Assembly: GCF_905475395.1 (NCBI RefSeq) | Contig: NC_058337.1 | Span: forward strand, 111,098,368-111,162,367 | DNA length: 64,000 nt | Source: Chrysoperla carnea | Lineage: Eukaryota; Arthropoda; Insecta; Neuroptera; Chrysopidae | Direction: 5' to 3' | Shown here: piece by piece, positions 23,806 to 34,972 of the stretch | How positions within the stretch are numbered: the stretch's first letter is position 1 | Layout: every line of letters starts with the position of its first letter | Notes under the pieces: model-generated | What the model saw: the letters and a program-made list of their open reading frames with translations, nothing else | Databases searched by the model: none | What the model was told of the DNA's origin: nothing | Translations under genes and position numbers: made by a program

Positions 23806-26023
23806 ATGCGTAAAAGCTTGTTTCTTAAAAAATATTTTAAATAATTTATTTATTTAAATTTTAATTTTTTTACGTTTGGAACACACTGTATATAAATGTG
23901 TATAATATGTTACTCTAGAAAAATCATTCCAGGTTTTTACTTCGTTCTACAACTTTGTAACATTGTAACCTTGCTATTGTTACTGAAATAAATGGGTTAT
24001 TTACACATTACAAATTTTAAATAGAAACGAAAATCTTTGATGTTAAAAATAAAATCTAGATAATGGATAACATTTTTGTTTTTATATAATGATAACTTTT
24101 TTTGTTATTGACATCAATAGACTTTGCCAAAAATGTGTCAAAAATAACGATTTTTTATCTTTTTGTCGTTTATCTTTCTTGATTTATCAAGCATTTCCCC
24201 ATTGTATTGACATAATTGGGATCTGTATTAAACAAAATCAAAATATTTCGAAATTAACATGTATAAAAATTATCGAAGTAGGATAGAAATTTTTTTTTTT
24301 TATTTTGAGAGAGAGAGAGAGATTCTTACAAGCAGAAATCCTCGACAGAAAGAGTTAGAGATTAAGTAATTTAAGTGCCGCCATAACTCCCGAACAAACG
24401 GTGCTGAATAAAATTGATGAAAATTTGATAAATCTTTAAAGATTATTATTTTTACGGGATCTGATGAATACAAATAATTTGGATAACTTTGGTAATTCAT
24501 TTATTGTTGATAACTTTGAAATGCATTTTTATCCAACGCTGCCATAATAATAATGTTATAAAACTTAACGAAAAAATTATCTAAGCCAAGCAATTATTAA
24601 ACAAAGTTCGTTTTTCAGAAATTTAAAGTACTTAAATTTTAACCAATGTTCCATACATTTAATGAGAATTCAAAGATTAGCATTTAAAACATTTTGTAAA
24701 TAAAGAAATCCTTATTTGAACAGATAATTGAGTATATTTAGAAATTTTGTAATAAAAGTTGTTAGATCGAAAATCTCTCTCTCTCGGTGTATTTTCTGAT
24801 TCTTATTAAAGAAAGTGTAGTTTTGAAATAATTGCCAACGTTGTAAAAATAACAAAATCAGATTTAAATACAAAATGTAACAAAAGCAATGTTTCACATT
24901 TTATATGTTTCAAAAATCTAAGAGGCTGTTATCGAGAAGATTTTCTCTACTGATAATTGCTTACTTCTTGTTCGGAGGGCCCTGATAGTTGCAATTTTTT
25001 TATTTCAGGTGCCATGCACTATGTCTTATAGGCAAAAACTGAAATATGGATTTTGTTTTTTTTTTAGTATGATCCGGCCTTTATATTAAAAACTTTATAA
25101 AAAAATACCTGAATTTTAACTCAAAACGCCGTTGTACAATAACTAAAATTTAAAAAATATCATTAGGTATAAATATTTAATACCGTTTTATTTTTATTTC
25201 AAACTAAAATTGTATGGCCCCAATTTGATCACATTTTACAAATCGTCTTTAGGAGCGTTCTGTTACATCTTGTAACTTAAACAGGGAAAATTTCATAATA
25301 ATAATATTTAAAATTGAACATAACAACTATATTGAAATTAATGTAATTATCATTGTCAAAAAACTTACAAAATCTAATTTTATGAAAATATTTTGTTTGA
25401 TTTAATTTGTTAATAAGAAGAACGAAGAATATAAGAAGAACTTTTCAGAACATTTTTAATAAATTCAATTAATTTTCAATTTAAATATCTTTTAATATTT
25501 AAAATTACTTAACGAACAAAAAGATTTTTGTTATGATTAAACTAATTTTTTGTGTCTATAAAGTTAATAATATCATAAATATTTCTCTCAATGACAGTTT
25601 GTTTATTTGTTTGTTTGTTTGTGCATCTTTCATATCAAAGCGGTACCTCAGATTTAATGGATTTTTATGGACAGAGATAGTTCAAAATACTGTAGACCAA
25701 ACACATACTTTTTATTCTGAAAAACTATCTTATTCCCATGGGTTTCTTATAACATTTTGAAAAAGTACACAAAATAGAGAGAAGAAAGAGTTACACCTAT
25801 AATTTTTACCCATTAAGATAACCCGAAGTCTGCAGTGTAACGAAGAATACCTTTTATCCCAAAAAAACGTCTTAATCTCACAGGATGCTTAATAGATCGT
25901 ATAGAATTTTGGTATAAAAGTACTTTTCATTTTTTGAACTTATTTGCTACAAGCCAAAAATTGTTTTGCTATGGTCCATCGGTAGTGTAATAACACTAAG
26001 TATAGGGTATGAAAAAAATTATA

Positions 26024-26492
26024 TTAATCAATTTTAAACTGATGGAGCAATTTAAAATCAGCCGGGCTCAGAAGCTGTTCAACGCAATTTTCAATATCGT
26101 CCTTTCTCAGTTTTGTTCGACTAAGCACGGTAAGAAATCCATGGCGTTTATTACAATGTTGGTATGGTATAGAGACAGATACTATGAGTATCCATGTTAG
26201 TATAAGTAATAATATTACAGTTGTGAATAGGGCTATCCACCAGAAGTATTGTGCATATCGCCAATCAGTATGGGCCTGACGCCCATACTTCATTGACTCA
26301 CCCGCCATAACTATTGCTAATGTTACTATTTCCTGAATGGTAAAATCAGTATGGTGTTCACTCCAATACTGACTTAGTGATATCCACAAAAAAACTCCTT
26401 ACCGTGTACCCAAAGACTACATCCACAACAAATTTTCGACTTGTTGCAAGTAAGTCCAAAGAAATTGCTATGCTCTGAGTTCTTAATACAGC
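26024..26492 (-). pseudogene. Membrane-protein terminal exon with a one-base frameshift
   Basis: On the minus strand an acceptor (TTTTCAATAG, ending at 26493) opens a frame with a Cys-rich stretch, FGLTCNKSKICCGCSLWVHG, then KEFF. A run of seven A on the plus strand (26388-26394) follows. Just past the run the frame closes, but the frame one base over continues as LWISLSQYWSEHHTDF and onward for about 120 codons. One extra T in the minus-strand T7 run would join the two without a gap. The second part has a strong membrane segment (QYFWWIALFTTVILLLILTW), then a charged tail with FLTVLSRTKLRKDDI and SPADFKLLHQFKID, stop at 26026-26024. A GTAAGG lies at the break, but an intron there would be too short. 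I do not recognise the family; an innexin-like C-terminal tail was considered but the match is loose. It may be a sequencing slip in a good gene rather than a true pseudogene. Upstream exons were not found. Confidence 0.55.
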
Positions 26493-26819
26493 CTATTGAA
26501 AATAATTTTTTTATATCTTCTTTTTTTATATGATAAATTTTAAAATTATTTACAATCATTTAAGTTTATATGTTCCAAGTTATTTAATTTAAATATATCC
26601 AAATGCGAGTATTTCCTTGTTTGTTCCAAACAATTTAATTTAAGAACTAAACTATAATACATGCATAGTCTTACTTAATAGTTAATATTATATGTGTATT
26701 TATATTTTTTCTAGAATCTTTTTTCTTAATTTTTTGTAGGGGATTCCCGTTGAGTGCTAAAACTTATTATATTTTTGCCATAAAAGTTAGGAAAGTAATG
26801 CTGGTATAAATATTTTAGT

Positions 26820-27020
26820 ACCTGGATGACCGAGCTTCACTGGTTATTTTTTTTTTTTTTTTTTGCGAATTCGAGATTAAAATTTCCGAGGGAAAACGAT
26901 GTTTTCTATAAATAAAACCTAGCTAGATCGATTTTTCGCCCCAAAAACCCCCTACATACTAAATTTCATGAAAATCGTTGGAGCCGTTTCCGATATATAT
27001 ACAATAATCGATCCTTTAAA
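26820..27020 (+). repeat. Dispersed repeat family E, copy 1
   Basis: GTACCTGGATGACCGAGCTT, a poly-T run, CTAGCTAGATCGATTTTTCG and CCCCAAAAACCCCCTACATA occur in this order. A second copy lies at 55985-56130 in the same orientation. No coding capacity is seen. Confidence 0.55.
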
Positions 27021-27472
27021 TAAATTAGTCTTTCCGCAAGCTTTTTAATTTCATTCATCTGTACTCTGAAAAAATAAAACAACTTGGCAGAAACGATCGT
27101 CCTGTTAATATGATGGCCCCAAACAAATCACTGAGTCGACATAAACGAGCTTAAACAAAATTAATCTCCTATATATCTCTTTATTAACGGTCGTTAACGG
27201 TTTCTTATTCTGGAAAGAAATCTATTATTTCTCAGTTTCAATTTAGCTGAAATTTTCTTTGTATAAAAAAGTTTTTATTTAAAGTTTTTTTATCTATAAA
27301 TAATATTACTTCAAGGATTTTAGAAAGAAATCAGACATCCTCTTTCGAAAGTTTTAGCGTATAGAGTATTCATATTTCGGTCGAAAGAGAATTTTGCTTT
27401 TCAAATGGAGAGAAAAGACTTTCTTCTAGTTATAAATTATCCCAACTTCAATTTCATACATAATATCAACAA

Positions 27473-27478
27473 TTTATT
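27473..27478 (-). terminator. Candidate polyadenylation signal
   Basis: AATAAA on the minus strand, 15 bases after the stop of the candidate exon at 27494-27589. The hexamer is common in this AT-rich DNA, so its weight is mainly positional. Confidence 0.35.
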
Positions 27479-27493
27479 CTTGAGCTCTCAGAG

Positions 27494-27589
27494 TTAAATT
27501 TTTCTTTCCAGTTCCGGAACAGATCCAGATGATTCAAGAAATGGTAGCTTCTTGCAAGATGATTCCTTTTTCAACATCAAATTTAAATC
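27494..27589 (-). CDS. Candidate terminal exon of an unknown gene
   Basis: A pyrimidine-rich acceptor (CTATTACTTCTATATGCAG, ending at 27590) opens 31 codons reading DLNLMLKKESSCKKL, PFLESSGSVPELERKI, with stop TAA at 27496-27494. An AATAAA on the minus strand follows 15 bases after the stop (27478-27473). The peptide is hydrophilic and looks protein-like (PELERKI end). The same frame is open further upstream, so the exon start is a guess. The plus strand is also open here after a TTTCTTTCCAG, which weakens the call. I do not recognise the family. The rest of the gene would lie at higher coordinates. Confidence 0.4.
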   Translation of the reverse strand, partial: DLNLMLKKESSCKKLPFLESSGSVPELERKI

Positions 27590-27599
27590 CTGCATATAG

Positions 27600-30500
27600 A
27601 AGTAATAGGAGTTTTTCTCACCAATTTCTTTTTTAACGTTAAAAAAAACTTCCATTACAATGTTATTAAATATAATTAGAAAACTATAAATGAATAATAA
27701 ATTAATAATAATTATTTTATTTTTGGCAACAATACAACGTAGAACATTTGCCAAAACAAAATCGTATGCACCTCTAAATATTAATTAAAACATTTTTCTA
27801 TAATAATTTGTACCCAATTTACTCTACACATAACATAAAATATTTCATGTTAGTCGCCAATTTTATACATCCATTATCTGATGATATCGTGTACATCCGT
27901 TGTCTGATGATATCTGATTGATAACTAAAAAAAAGGGAATTTCTTGAATTTATTTTTAAAATCATTTTTTCCGAAATAGTATAGAAAGAACTTTTTTCTT
28001 TCTATACTCTTTCACTATGTATTAGATAATAAATCGATAAATAATGGAAAAAGTTAGAATAAAATTAGATGTTAGTAAACATCAAATTTTGAATAGAGAA
28101 ATTAAATAATTAAAACTAAAGGAAATAAATTTTACACAGTTCATAATTCCTGTAAGTCAAATATTTGCAAAGATATTTACTATTTTAATGTATAACTTCT
28201 ACCGTTGTTCCCATCTCTATATTTAAGGCTAAATATTCGGGCTTAGATCCACGATGAATGATTTAAAAAGACTTCTTTCTTAAAAAAAGGTTCTTGGTCA
28301 ATAATCTACTTTCTGAGGATAATTTAGTTTTAGCGTAACCAAGTTATATATGCGTGATCTAATTGATCTTGTATAAGATCAATAAGACATAAAAAAACAC
28401 TAGGTCGTTACATTATTCCCCCCCCCCCGCAATAGAAAAAAAATGGGAAAACTAACATTATGTATTTTGAAAACATTTAAAAAATTATAAATAGAAAATT
28501 TTTAGATTTTCTTCAATTGAAGAAATGATGACAAAAATGAACATACAACTTGGGAAAACTCAAGAAAACTATAACAAGTGGTTCACAGAAATGTACATAA
28601 ATTGAAAATGAAATACCAAAAAAGTTAGTTTTTTGAGAAAATTTGATTTTAATACAATTTTATTTTCAAAAAGTTTAATATGAGAATACATAAAAAACAT
28701 AACACAGTTCGTTAAAACCGTACATGCAGTGTTGCGTTGTTAGATATTGATTTCTATATTTCATATAGTTGAATTACTTATTTTTCAAGAATATTTAACA
28801 ATTGTGCGTAATTTATTTTTATTGATCCATAAATTCCCTTTCAACAGGTTTCAACTAAGTATTCGTATAATAAAAATTATATAATTCATTTTATTTATTA
28901 TTCTACTCAATTGATTTTAATTATATTAGTATAGACTATGAACAGCAAAATTATTTAAAATAACATTGATTTTGTTGTTCAATATTCTTATTCTACTATG
29001 ATTCTGGTTGTACCATTTTGGCACAGAATAATTTATATCATTATACTTAGTACAAAACTTACATGTTCATACAAAAAAGTTTAAATTGTTGGCTTCTTAT
29101 TGGAATCATGGTTAGTGTATACCAGAAAAATATTTACAATTTTGTAAAAGTATGTATGTGTAAAGAGAAAACTTACAAAACATCTTGTGATATAAAATGT
29201 ATTGAAATCAAACCAAAAAATTTGTAATGTGATATACACTCACATCACCGGCATATACATGGAAAACTTTTTCTAATTTCTTACAGTCTGAAAGCTATCA
29301 TCAGTAGAGTATCTGTGTTATCATCAGTAATAGGCCTGTAAAGTTTCTAGTGCAAAGTCATTTTTATGGGCTAATTCACTGTTTTCGACATTACATGTTA
29401 ACATACACATTATAGGAACTTAAAAATTTGTATGCAGGCTTGGAATTGGCAATTTTTTGTAGTTTTAGAACAAGGCAAGTTCCAAATTTTACAACTTGTT
29501 TATTTTAAAAAATACAAGTATGTACTACCATTTACCTTCACATACATGACACTCATAACTTCCTCAGAAGAATTTATAAGCCTGGTTTATCAATTTTTAA
29601 GTCAGCTTTTGCAGTTGTTTTATTTACAAAATACGCGAGCCTATATTATGAACCTCATTGCCCTTATATGGAAGTAAATAGAATACTTTCACGTTTACCT
29701 TGCGGAAGGTTTAAGAAAAGTTTGGAAGTAAACTTGAAACTTGCAGCTCTAAGATCAACTAGTCTCAGGCTTAGGTATGTACTAACAATTTCAAATGAGA
29801 TTTAACAGTACAGTTTAGGGAAAAAAATGGAATGTAAGAGGTGGAAATACACGTTGAAAAAATATTGCATTTTAAAATCTAATGAACTCTTAACTTTTAG
29901 GCGGCAGTATAGCGTAATGGTAAAAGTTTTCATATGGAAAATTCTGAAACTATTCCAAGATCTTCTCACAAATATTCTACATTAAATACGAAAGTTAAAT
30001 TCGAACGTATGTTTACGATATAATATAATAAAATAAAATACAAAAAAAAAACATACAGTAAATTGGAAAATGAGGAATAATAAAACATCGACAAACTGTA
30101 CAACACATAGATTTCAAGAAAAAAAAATTGAAGAAAATACGAAGAAAACACAGCAAATAATCATGGAGGAAATAAAAGCCAACCAAAAAAGGGGAGCGAA
30201 GGGAGCACTCTGTTTTGTTGTGTTATATATGGTGTTTGATTCTTTAACATACAATACTGGGTCTTCAAAAAGTACCGAATTCCGTCCTCATCTTGGGAAC
30301 AGCAAAATTATCAGTGTAAAAGTAAATCAATTCATCAGAGAGAATATTTATTTGTTGAAAAATTTTTTTGGAAAACATTTAATTCTACAAAAACTATTAA
30401 AAAAATGAAATACATGTTACATACGTGATGAAAAACAATCTCGATCAAATTATCTTTCAAACAAAAACAAGATTAAAATCGGCCAGGGGTTAAGAAGCTA

Positions 30501-31380
30501 CGATGCCACAAATGAATCTGGCCTGATTTTGTAGCATCGTTTGGTAGCTCTATATATAATTTTATATTTCAATATCTTTTTTCCGATATGAAACAGACTT
30601 GATTTATAAAAGATCGTTCATAGGTCAAATTCAAAGGGACAATCAATTCCACTGCCTTTGAATTAAACGACTATTACCTCATTTCAATTTTCTCCAGTTT
30701 TCAGTTGACGGCATTGAATCAAGACTCGATACTTTTTAAAAATCCTGTATTTGTATATACACAACTGCAAGATCACTCTGAAAAGTAATGATATTATAGT
30801 CAAAAAGTTTTGACACTGGTGATTTCTACATAGAAAACTTTTCATCTGGTAGGATGATCAGTAATAGAATTAAAGGAATGAACGAACAAAGTTTTTGTGT
30901 TCAGTTGTATGAAAAACTTTTTATATATTATATGAGAATGTGTGCTCATTCGTCGTCTTTTTTTTTTTGGTAAATGATTAAAAAATTTAAGTTAGCTGAT
31001 AAAGATAGATTTTTATATTTATGATGGGTTTTCAGACAAAGATAAAAGAATATAAATTTTTGTTTCAAGTAAGTACACAACAACGAACGACAGTTGATCA
31101 AGTCAATAAAACTATTCTTTTACCAGACGTATCTCACACGTAATATTTTTAGTACAATTACTTTGTATACAGGACGTTCTATTGTCGTTTACGTTACAAA
31201 TTATCTATAAGCGACAACTCTTGGCTGTGGAAGACTCTTTTTATGCAAAATATATTAAATCTTGAATTTTGTCAATAATAATGTTTGCAATACATCGGTT
31301 TTGAAATATTAGGAACAAATTATATTTTATCCCTTGCTACCTACTTGTATTTCAACCAGACTTCGGCAGAAACATTCATC
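27600..31380. other. Gene-free stretch
   Basis: No exon is supportable. Contents include a short palindrome around 27976-28006 (TATAGAAAG...CTTTCTATA), the C11 run, and a reverse fragment of repeat family B at 30440-30500. The open frames at 29432-29677 and 30070-30408 lack recognisable features. These could be introns of a minus-strand gene ending at 27494. Confidence 0.4.
28428..28438 (+). repeat. C homopolymer
   Basis: A run of 11 C in AT-rich surroundings. It is a likely site of length error in assembly. Confidence 0.8.
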
Positions 31381-31393
31381 AAAAACTAAAATT

Positions 31394-31459
31394 TTATTCA
31401 TAGCCAAATCCGTCATAGTCCCGGAGAGAATATTTGTCGCTGAAATCTTCATTGAAGTA
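31394..31459 (-). CDS. Terminal exon of an unidentified protein
   Basis: On the minus strand a strong acceptor (TTCTTGTTTTCTTTTGCCAG, ending at 31460) is followed by 21 codons in phase 0 reading YFNEDFSDKYSLRDYDGFGY then E, then TAA. Codons are less AT-biased than the surroundings. AATAAA overlaps the stop (31398-31393), so the 3' untranslated region could be very short. The acidic, Tyr- and Gly-rich tail looks like the extreme C-terminus of a secreted or cuticle-associated protein, but I do not recognise the family and the name is left open. The upstream exons must lie above 31460. Confidence 0.55.
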   Translation of the reverse strand, partial: YFNEDFSDKYSLRDYDGFGYE

Positions 31460-31789
31460 CTGGCAAAAGAAAACAAGAAGCATTTACTATCACTTGGAAA
31501 ATAATATTAGAAAGGAATATTTAAAGAAAAAAAAGAAAAACTCTTCTTTAGATGAAGCCCTAAAATCCAACTTTTCCTAAAAGATAAACGGAAGTTATTA
31601 ATAACCTAAACACAAGCTTTCCGTATTTCATGCAAGTGAATCTATTTCAGTGAATACAAGGCATCTCTTCTCCTATTCATAAATTTTCGCTGGCGGTCTA
31701 AAGAGGATGTTGATTTAATTTTTTTAATCACTTTCCTTCACGGATAGAAAATTTAAGTTGGTTTTTCAAAATAATCAAAGTATGAACGT

Positions 31790-31980
31790 TTGCACAGTAT
31801 CGCCATAGAGATTACATATAAAACTTTGTTTTTCAAAAAACAGACAGACTACCATCTTTGAATGTTTATAACTTCTTTATTTTTTAATCAACTTTAATTT
31901 AACTTTCAAATTTTGTTATGGTATTAAACTTTTACAATGGTTAAGGTGGCAAATTCGGGATCAGGAAACTACCCTAATCA
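31790..31980 (+). repeat. Dispersed repeat family C, copy 3
   Basis: It has CGCCATAGAGATTACATATA, AAACTTTGTTTTTC, TTATAACTTCTTTATTTTTT and AATTTTGTTATGGTATTAAA in the same order as 11670-11830. It lies about 330 bases upstream (on the minus strand) of the candidate exon at 31394-31459. Confidence 0.6.
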
Positions 31981-32999
31981 ATTGAATTCATAAACTAGCA
32001 AGATAGTTCCAACATCAAAACTAATGATAATTAACCGTACTAAGCGCCATTAATGTTGTTTAAATTATTTTAACAATATCTTTTTTTAACCCCTGCCATC
32101 AACTTTGTTTAAGCACCTTCAGATGATCAAAAAACCTGCTTATGAACGCCGTAGCTACAGGTCAGCAGAACCAACTGATTCTCTGTTTCATTAGCTGGTA
32201 AAGAAGACAAAGCAAATAGTCCAATAATTTTTTTGGTGTTCATATATTTTATCGAATTTCTGATGGTACTCATAAACTTTTAGCAAGCACAATTGTCATT
32301 TGGGAAAAAGAGGCAACAGTTTCGTTTCGAGTTTTCGTATTTTTATTGCTTTGATTATCCCACTGTGCTATTAGAGTGAGGCATTTTGATCTCCTAGCCC
32401 CATAAAGAAGTAAAATCATTTGTACTGAAAATTGATCAACTTTTTTATACAGACAAGTTAAGAAAGGCAGGCTAATAGGTTTATTCGAGATATGAAAGTA
32501 ATGCCTATGAAGGTAGTATTTGTAAGGTTTAACCTTAGGAGTGTTTAAGTAAGGGCTTTAAAAGCCTTTTTCCACCAGAATAATAACTTGAAATCACGAT
32601 TTCCAACGTGACTTAAAAATGCTAAAACAGTATCAACTCACACAATACAATATTATTTCCCTGACTAAAAACTTCTTATCCTACACGTTTATTAAAACTC
32701 CTTCCTGTTCCTATATATATTATTAGCATTAAGTAAAAACATCTTCATCTTCAATAAGATTATATTGTCAACTGTACTACTCAAGATAACAACGGCAACG
32801 GTATAATCTAATTTGTAATTACTTGAAATAAAATGTCTTATATATTATATTTGTCTTATATAACTTACTGTGATTGTCTGGCAAAATCAAAAAATATATA
32901 ATAATAAGCTTCTGAAGAAAATGATGTTTATAAGCATGCATACAGGAGGTGTATATAATCATTGGATATTAAGAACTTGTAGAAAATAGATAGGGACAA

Positions 33000-33215
33000 G
33001 TCTCACCTACTAAGGTGGTAACTTCTTTTTGGATCATCTGTCCCTTCCATTTAAATGGTAACATCTTTTTGGACAAAATTTTTATGATAATATATTGCTC
33101 TTAAAATAGAAGTCTCCGCCACTAAGGTGGTAACTTCTTTTTGGATCCTTTGTCCCTTCTATTTTAATAGTAACATCTTTTTGGACCAAAAAATTATAAT
33201 AATCCCTGATTACAG
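33000..33215 (+). repeat. 112-bp tandem duplication I
   Basis: CTAAGGTGGTAACTTCTTTT plus TGGATC and GTAACATCTTTTTGGAC occur twice; the block starts at 33010 and again at 33122, so the period is 112. The copies differ at several positions. Both units also contain an internal half-repeat (GGTAACTTCTTTTTGGA and GGTAACATCTTTTTGGA). Confidence 0.75.
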
Positions 33216-33259
33216 TTCGTATCCGTGAAGAAAATATATTGTAACTAGCTTGATACCCA

Positions 33260-33700
33260 CCCGCTTCGCTGGTTTTAAAGTAAATACTTGTAAAGACCAC
33301 CGCGTTATAGCCTTCACCTCCCTTCCTATCACTTATCCTCCTTCCATAACTTTCACAATAATATGTACAGTATTAAATTTTTTTAAATACAAGTGTAATT
33401 TACAAAATTTAAAAAACCTCCGACAAATTTTTCGGCTACGGAACCCTAAACTCGCATTTGAAACATATCTAAGAACGCTCTCCATTAAATTTACTTTTTC
33501 CCTTAAAACCTTTTCCAAGCTGAGCCGATTTGGAAGATTATCTCCAATTTTTTGTTTTTTCGGGTACGGAACCTTAAATTAACACTTGAAATAAATTATG
33601 AAACTCGGTTTATCCGTTTAGGCACTACGATGCCACAAACAGACACATACTTATACCAGTCAAACTAACAACACCCCTTTTTTGTTGTTCGGGGGTTAAA
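33260..33700 (-). repeat. Dispersed repeat family B, long copy
   Basis: It reads in reverse relative to 20570-20780. It contains ACGGAACCCTAAACTCGCAT, CCGTTTAGGCACTACGATGC, CACAAACAGACACATAC and ends with ACACCCCTTTTTTGTTGTTC then GGGGGTTAAA. The open frames on both strands at 33250-33582 are this repeat. Confidence 0.7.
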
Positions 33701-33870
33701 AATAGTAATAATTCATTGAGTAGGAATATATCAGAAAAGTTAGCCATGAATTTTTTACATTTACTATTTTACCTTAATGGCAGATTAAATTTAATTTTTT
33801 TTTAAATAAATCTTTATAAATTATAGCTCATGTGTTTTTTGATGTATGAGCTATATTATAAAGCGTAACA

Positions 33871-33891
33871 AACAAACAAACAAACAAACAT
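33871..33891 (+). repeat. AAAC microsatellite
   Basis: A short (AAAC)n run, with its complement type (GTTT)n seen near 25600-25621. Confidence 0.7.
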
Positions 33892-34748
33892 CCTTGCTTG
33901 CGCATTTATAATATATAGGCATTTCAAAAAACTAGACATTTTCGAAATGTTTTATCAAAACTATATTAACCAGTAAATTGTTGTTTCATTTAAGAATGCA
34001 ACAACTGAATATAAAGGATTTGATTGGAGTCAATAATACTACATTCTCCCCTATCAAAAGATTTTCATAAAGCACAAATTACATAATCTACTAAATCCTA
34101 TTACACCCTGTTATACCCTATAAATACTTATTTTCAACCAAACCACATAATCTTTAATAATTTTATATGATTGAACAATAAGCAAAGGGTGGCTAAAATG
34201 AGATGGGGTAATAAACGCAAGAATATTAAAAATATTTATAAAAGTCTTTTCCTTTGTATAAAATTTGTGATATTTATCTAAAGAAGGGTGTTTGGAAGTT
34301 ATGCAATGACTAATAAACTCCTTTTCTTATGCGTAGTGTTGGATTGAAAAACTGAAATCAAGATTGATTCATTTTAATTTCTCTAATGAACCATTCTGTG
34401 CCGAACGATCTCCATGGCAGAGTTTAATAAAATTTGGTCGAGAACTTACGAAACTCAACTTTTCATGGAAAAAATAGACCAAAACAAGATTTGTTTATCA
34501 AATAAATTTTGAGTGTTTATTTATTTATTAATTCGTTCAATTTTATGTTCGAAAGTAAAAAAGAATTGACCAATCAAGTTGTAACTGTCAATTAATGTTA
34601 AACCTCACTTACAGTCATCATATAAACCGACAGATGGATTCTACTTCGAAGGCGATTAAAAAATTTGTGAAATCAGAGAATTTTTGGACTCTTAATCTTA
34701 TTTTGCCGTTCGCGATTCATATAAAATTTGGTCAGAACGTATTAAAAA

Positions 34749-34972
34749 TTTTTTCTTAGTATTAGGAAAATCGTTTTTCTATGCGATCGGTAACTTAGGA
34801 TATAACCAGGATAACAGGCTCAATCTGAGTTTCAGTAGGCGTTGTATAAATAGACGGATATTTTTTCGCAGTATTAGGAAAATCGTTTTGCTATGCGATC
34901 GGTAACTTAGGATATAACCAGGATAACAGGCTCAATCTGAGTTTCAGTAGGCGTTGTATAAATAGACGGATA
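34749..34972 (+). repeat. 112-bp tandem duplication II
   Basis: Two head-to-tail copies, 34749-34860 and 34861-34972, differ at only about three positions (TTTTTTCTTAG against TTTTTTCGCAG, and CGTTTTTCT against CGTTTTGCT). Each contains GCGATCGGTAACTTAGGATA and GGATAACAGGCTCAATCTGA. The near identity implies a recent duplication. GGATAACAGGCT superficially recalls large-subunit rRNA, but the flanks do not fit. Confidence 0.85.

Larger units (their letters stand above)
5110..26023. other. 21-kb gene-poor region
   Basis: I found no exon that can be supported. The first exon of the cysteine-rich gene ending at 3323 may lie in it. Open frames on both strands (for example 13378-13644, 15247-15528 minus, 11199-11447 minus, 20684-21028) lack recognisable domains, and the last lies in repeat DNA. 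Recognisable contents are listed separately: dispersed repeats, two SINE-like sequences, TTAGG-tailed repeats, inverted repeats and microsatellites. Confidence 0.45.

Noticed and set aside
29286..29337. Possible small plus-strand exon between TTTCTTACAG and GTAAAG
   Set aside because: Only about 17 codons with no neighbours or homology; chance splice-like pairs are common in this AT-rich DNA.
29899..29960. GTATAGCGTAATGGTAAAAG, an A-box-like sequence suggesting a tRNA or SINE
   Set aside because: No B box or cloverleaf pairing follows.
33250..33582. Open frames on both strands of about 61-110 codons
   Set aside because: They coincide with a dispersed family B copy, whose other copies are open in the same way.
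34749..34972. GGATAACAGGCT in the 112-bp repeats, suggesting an rRNA fragment
   Set aside because: Only about a dozen bases resemble large-subunit rRNA; the flanks do not follow any rRNA I can recall.
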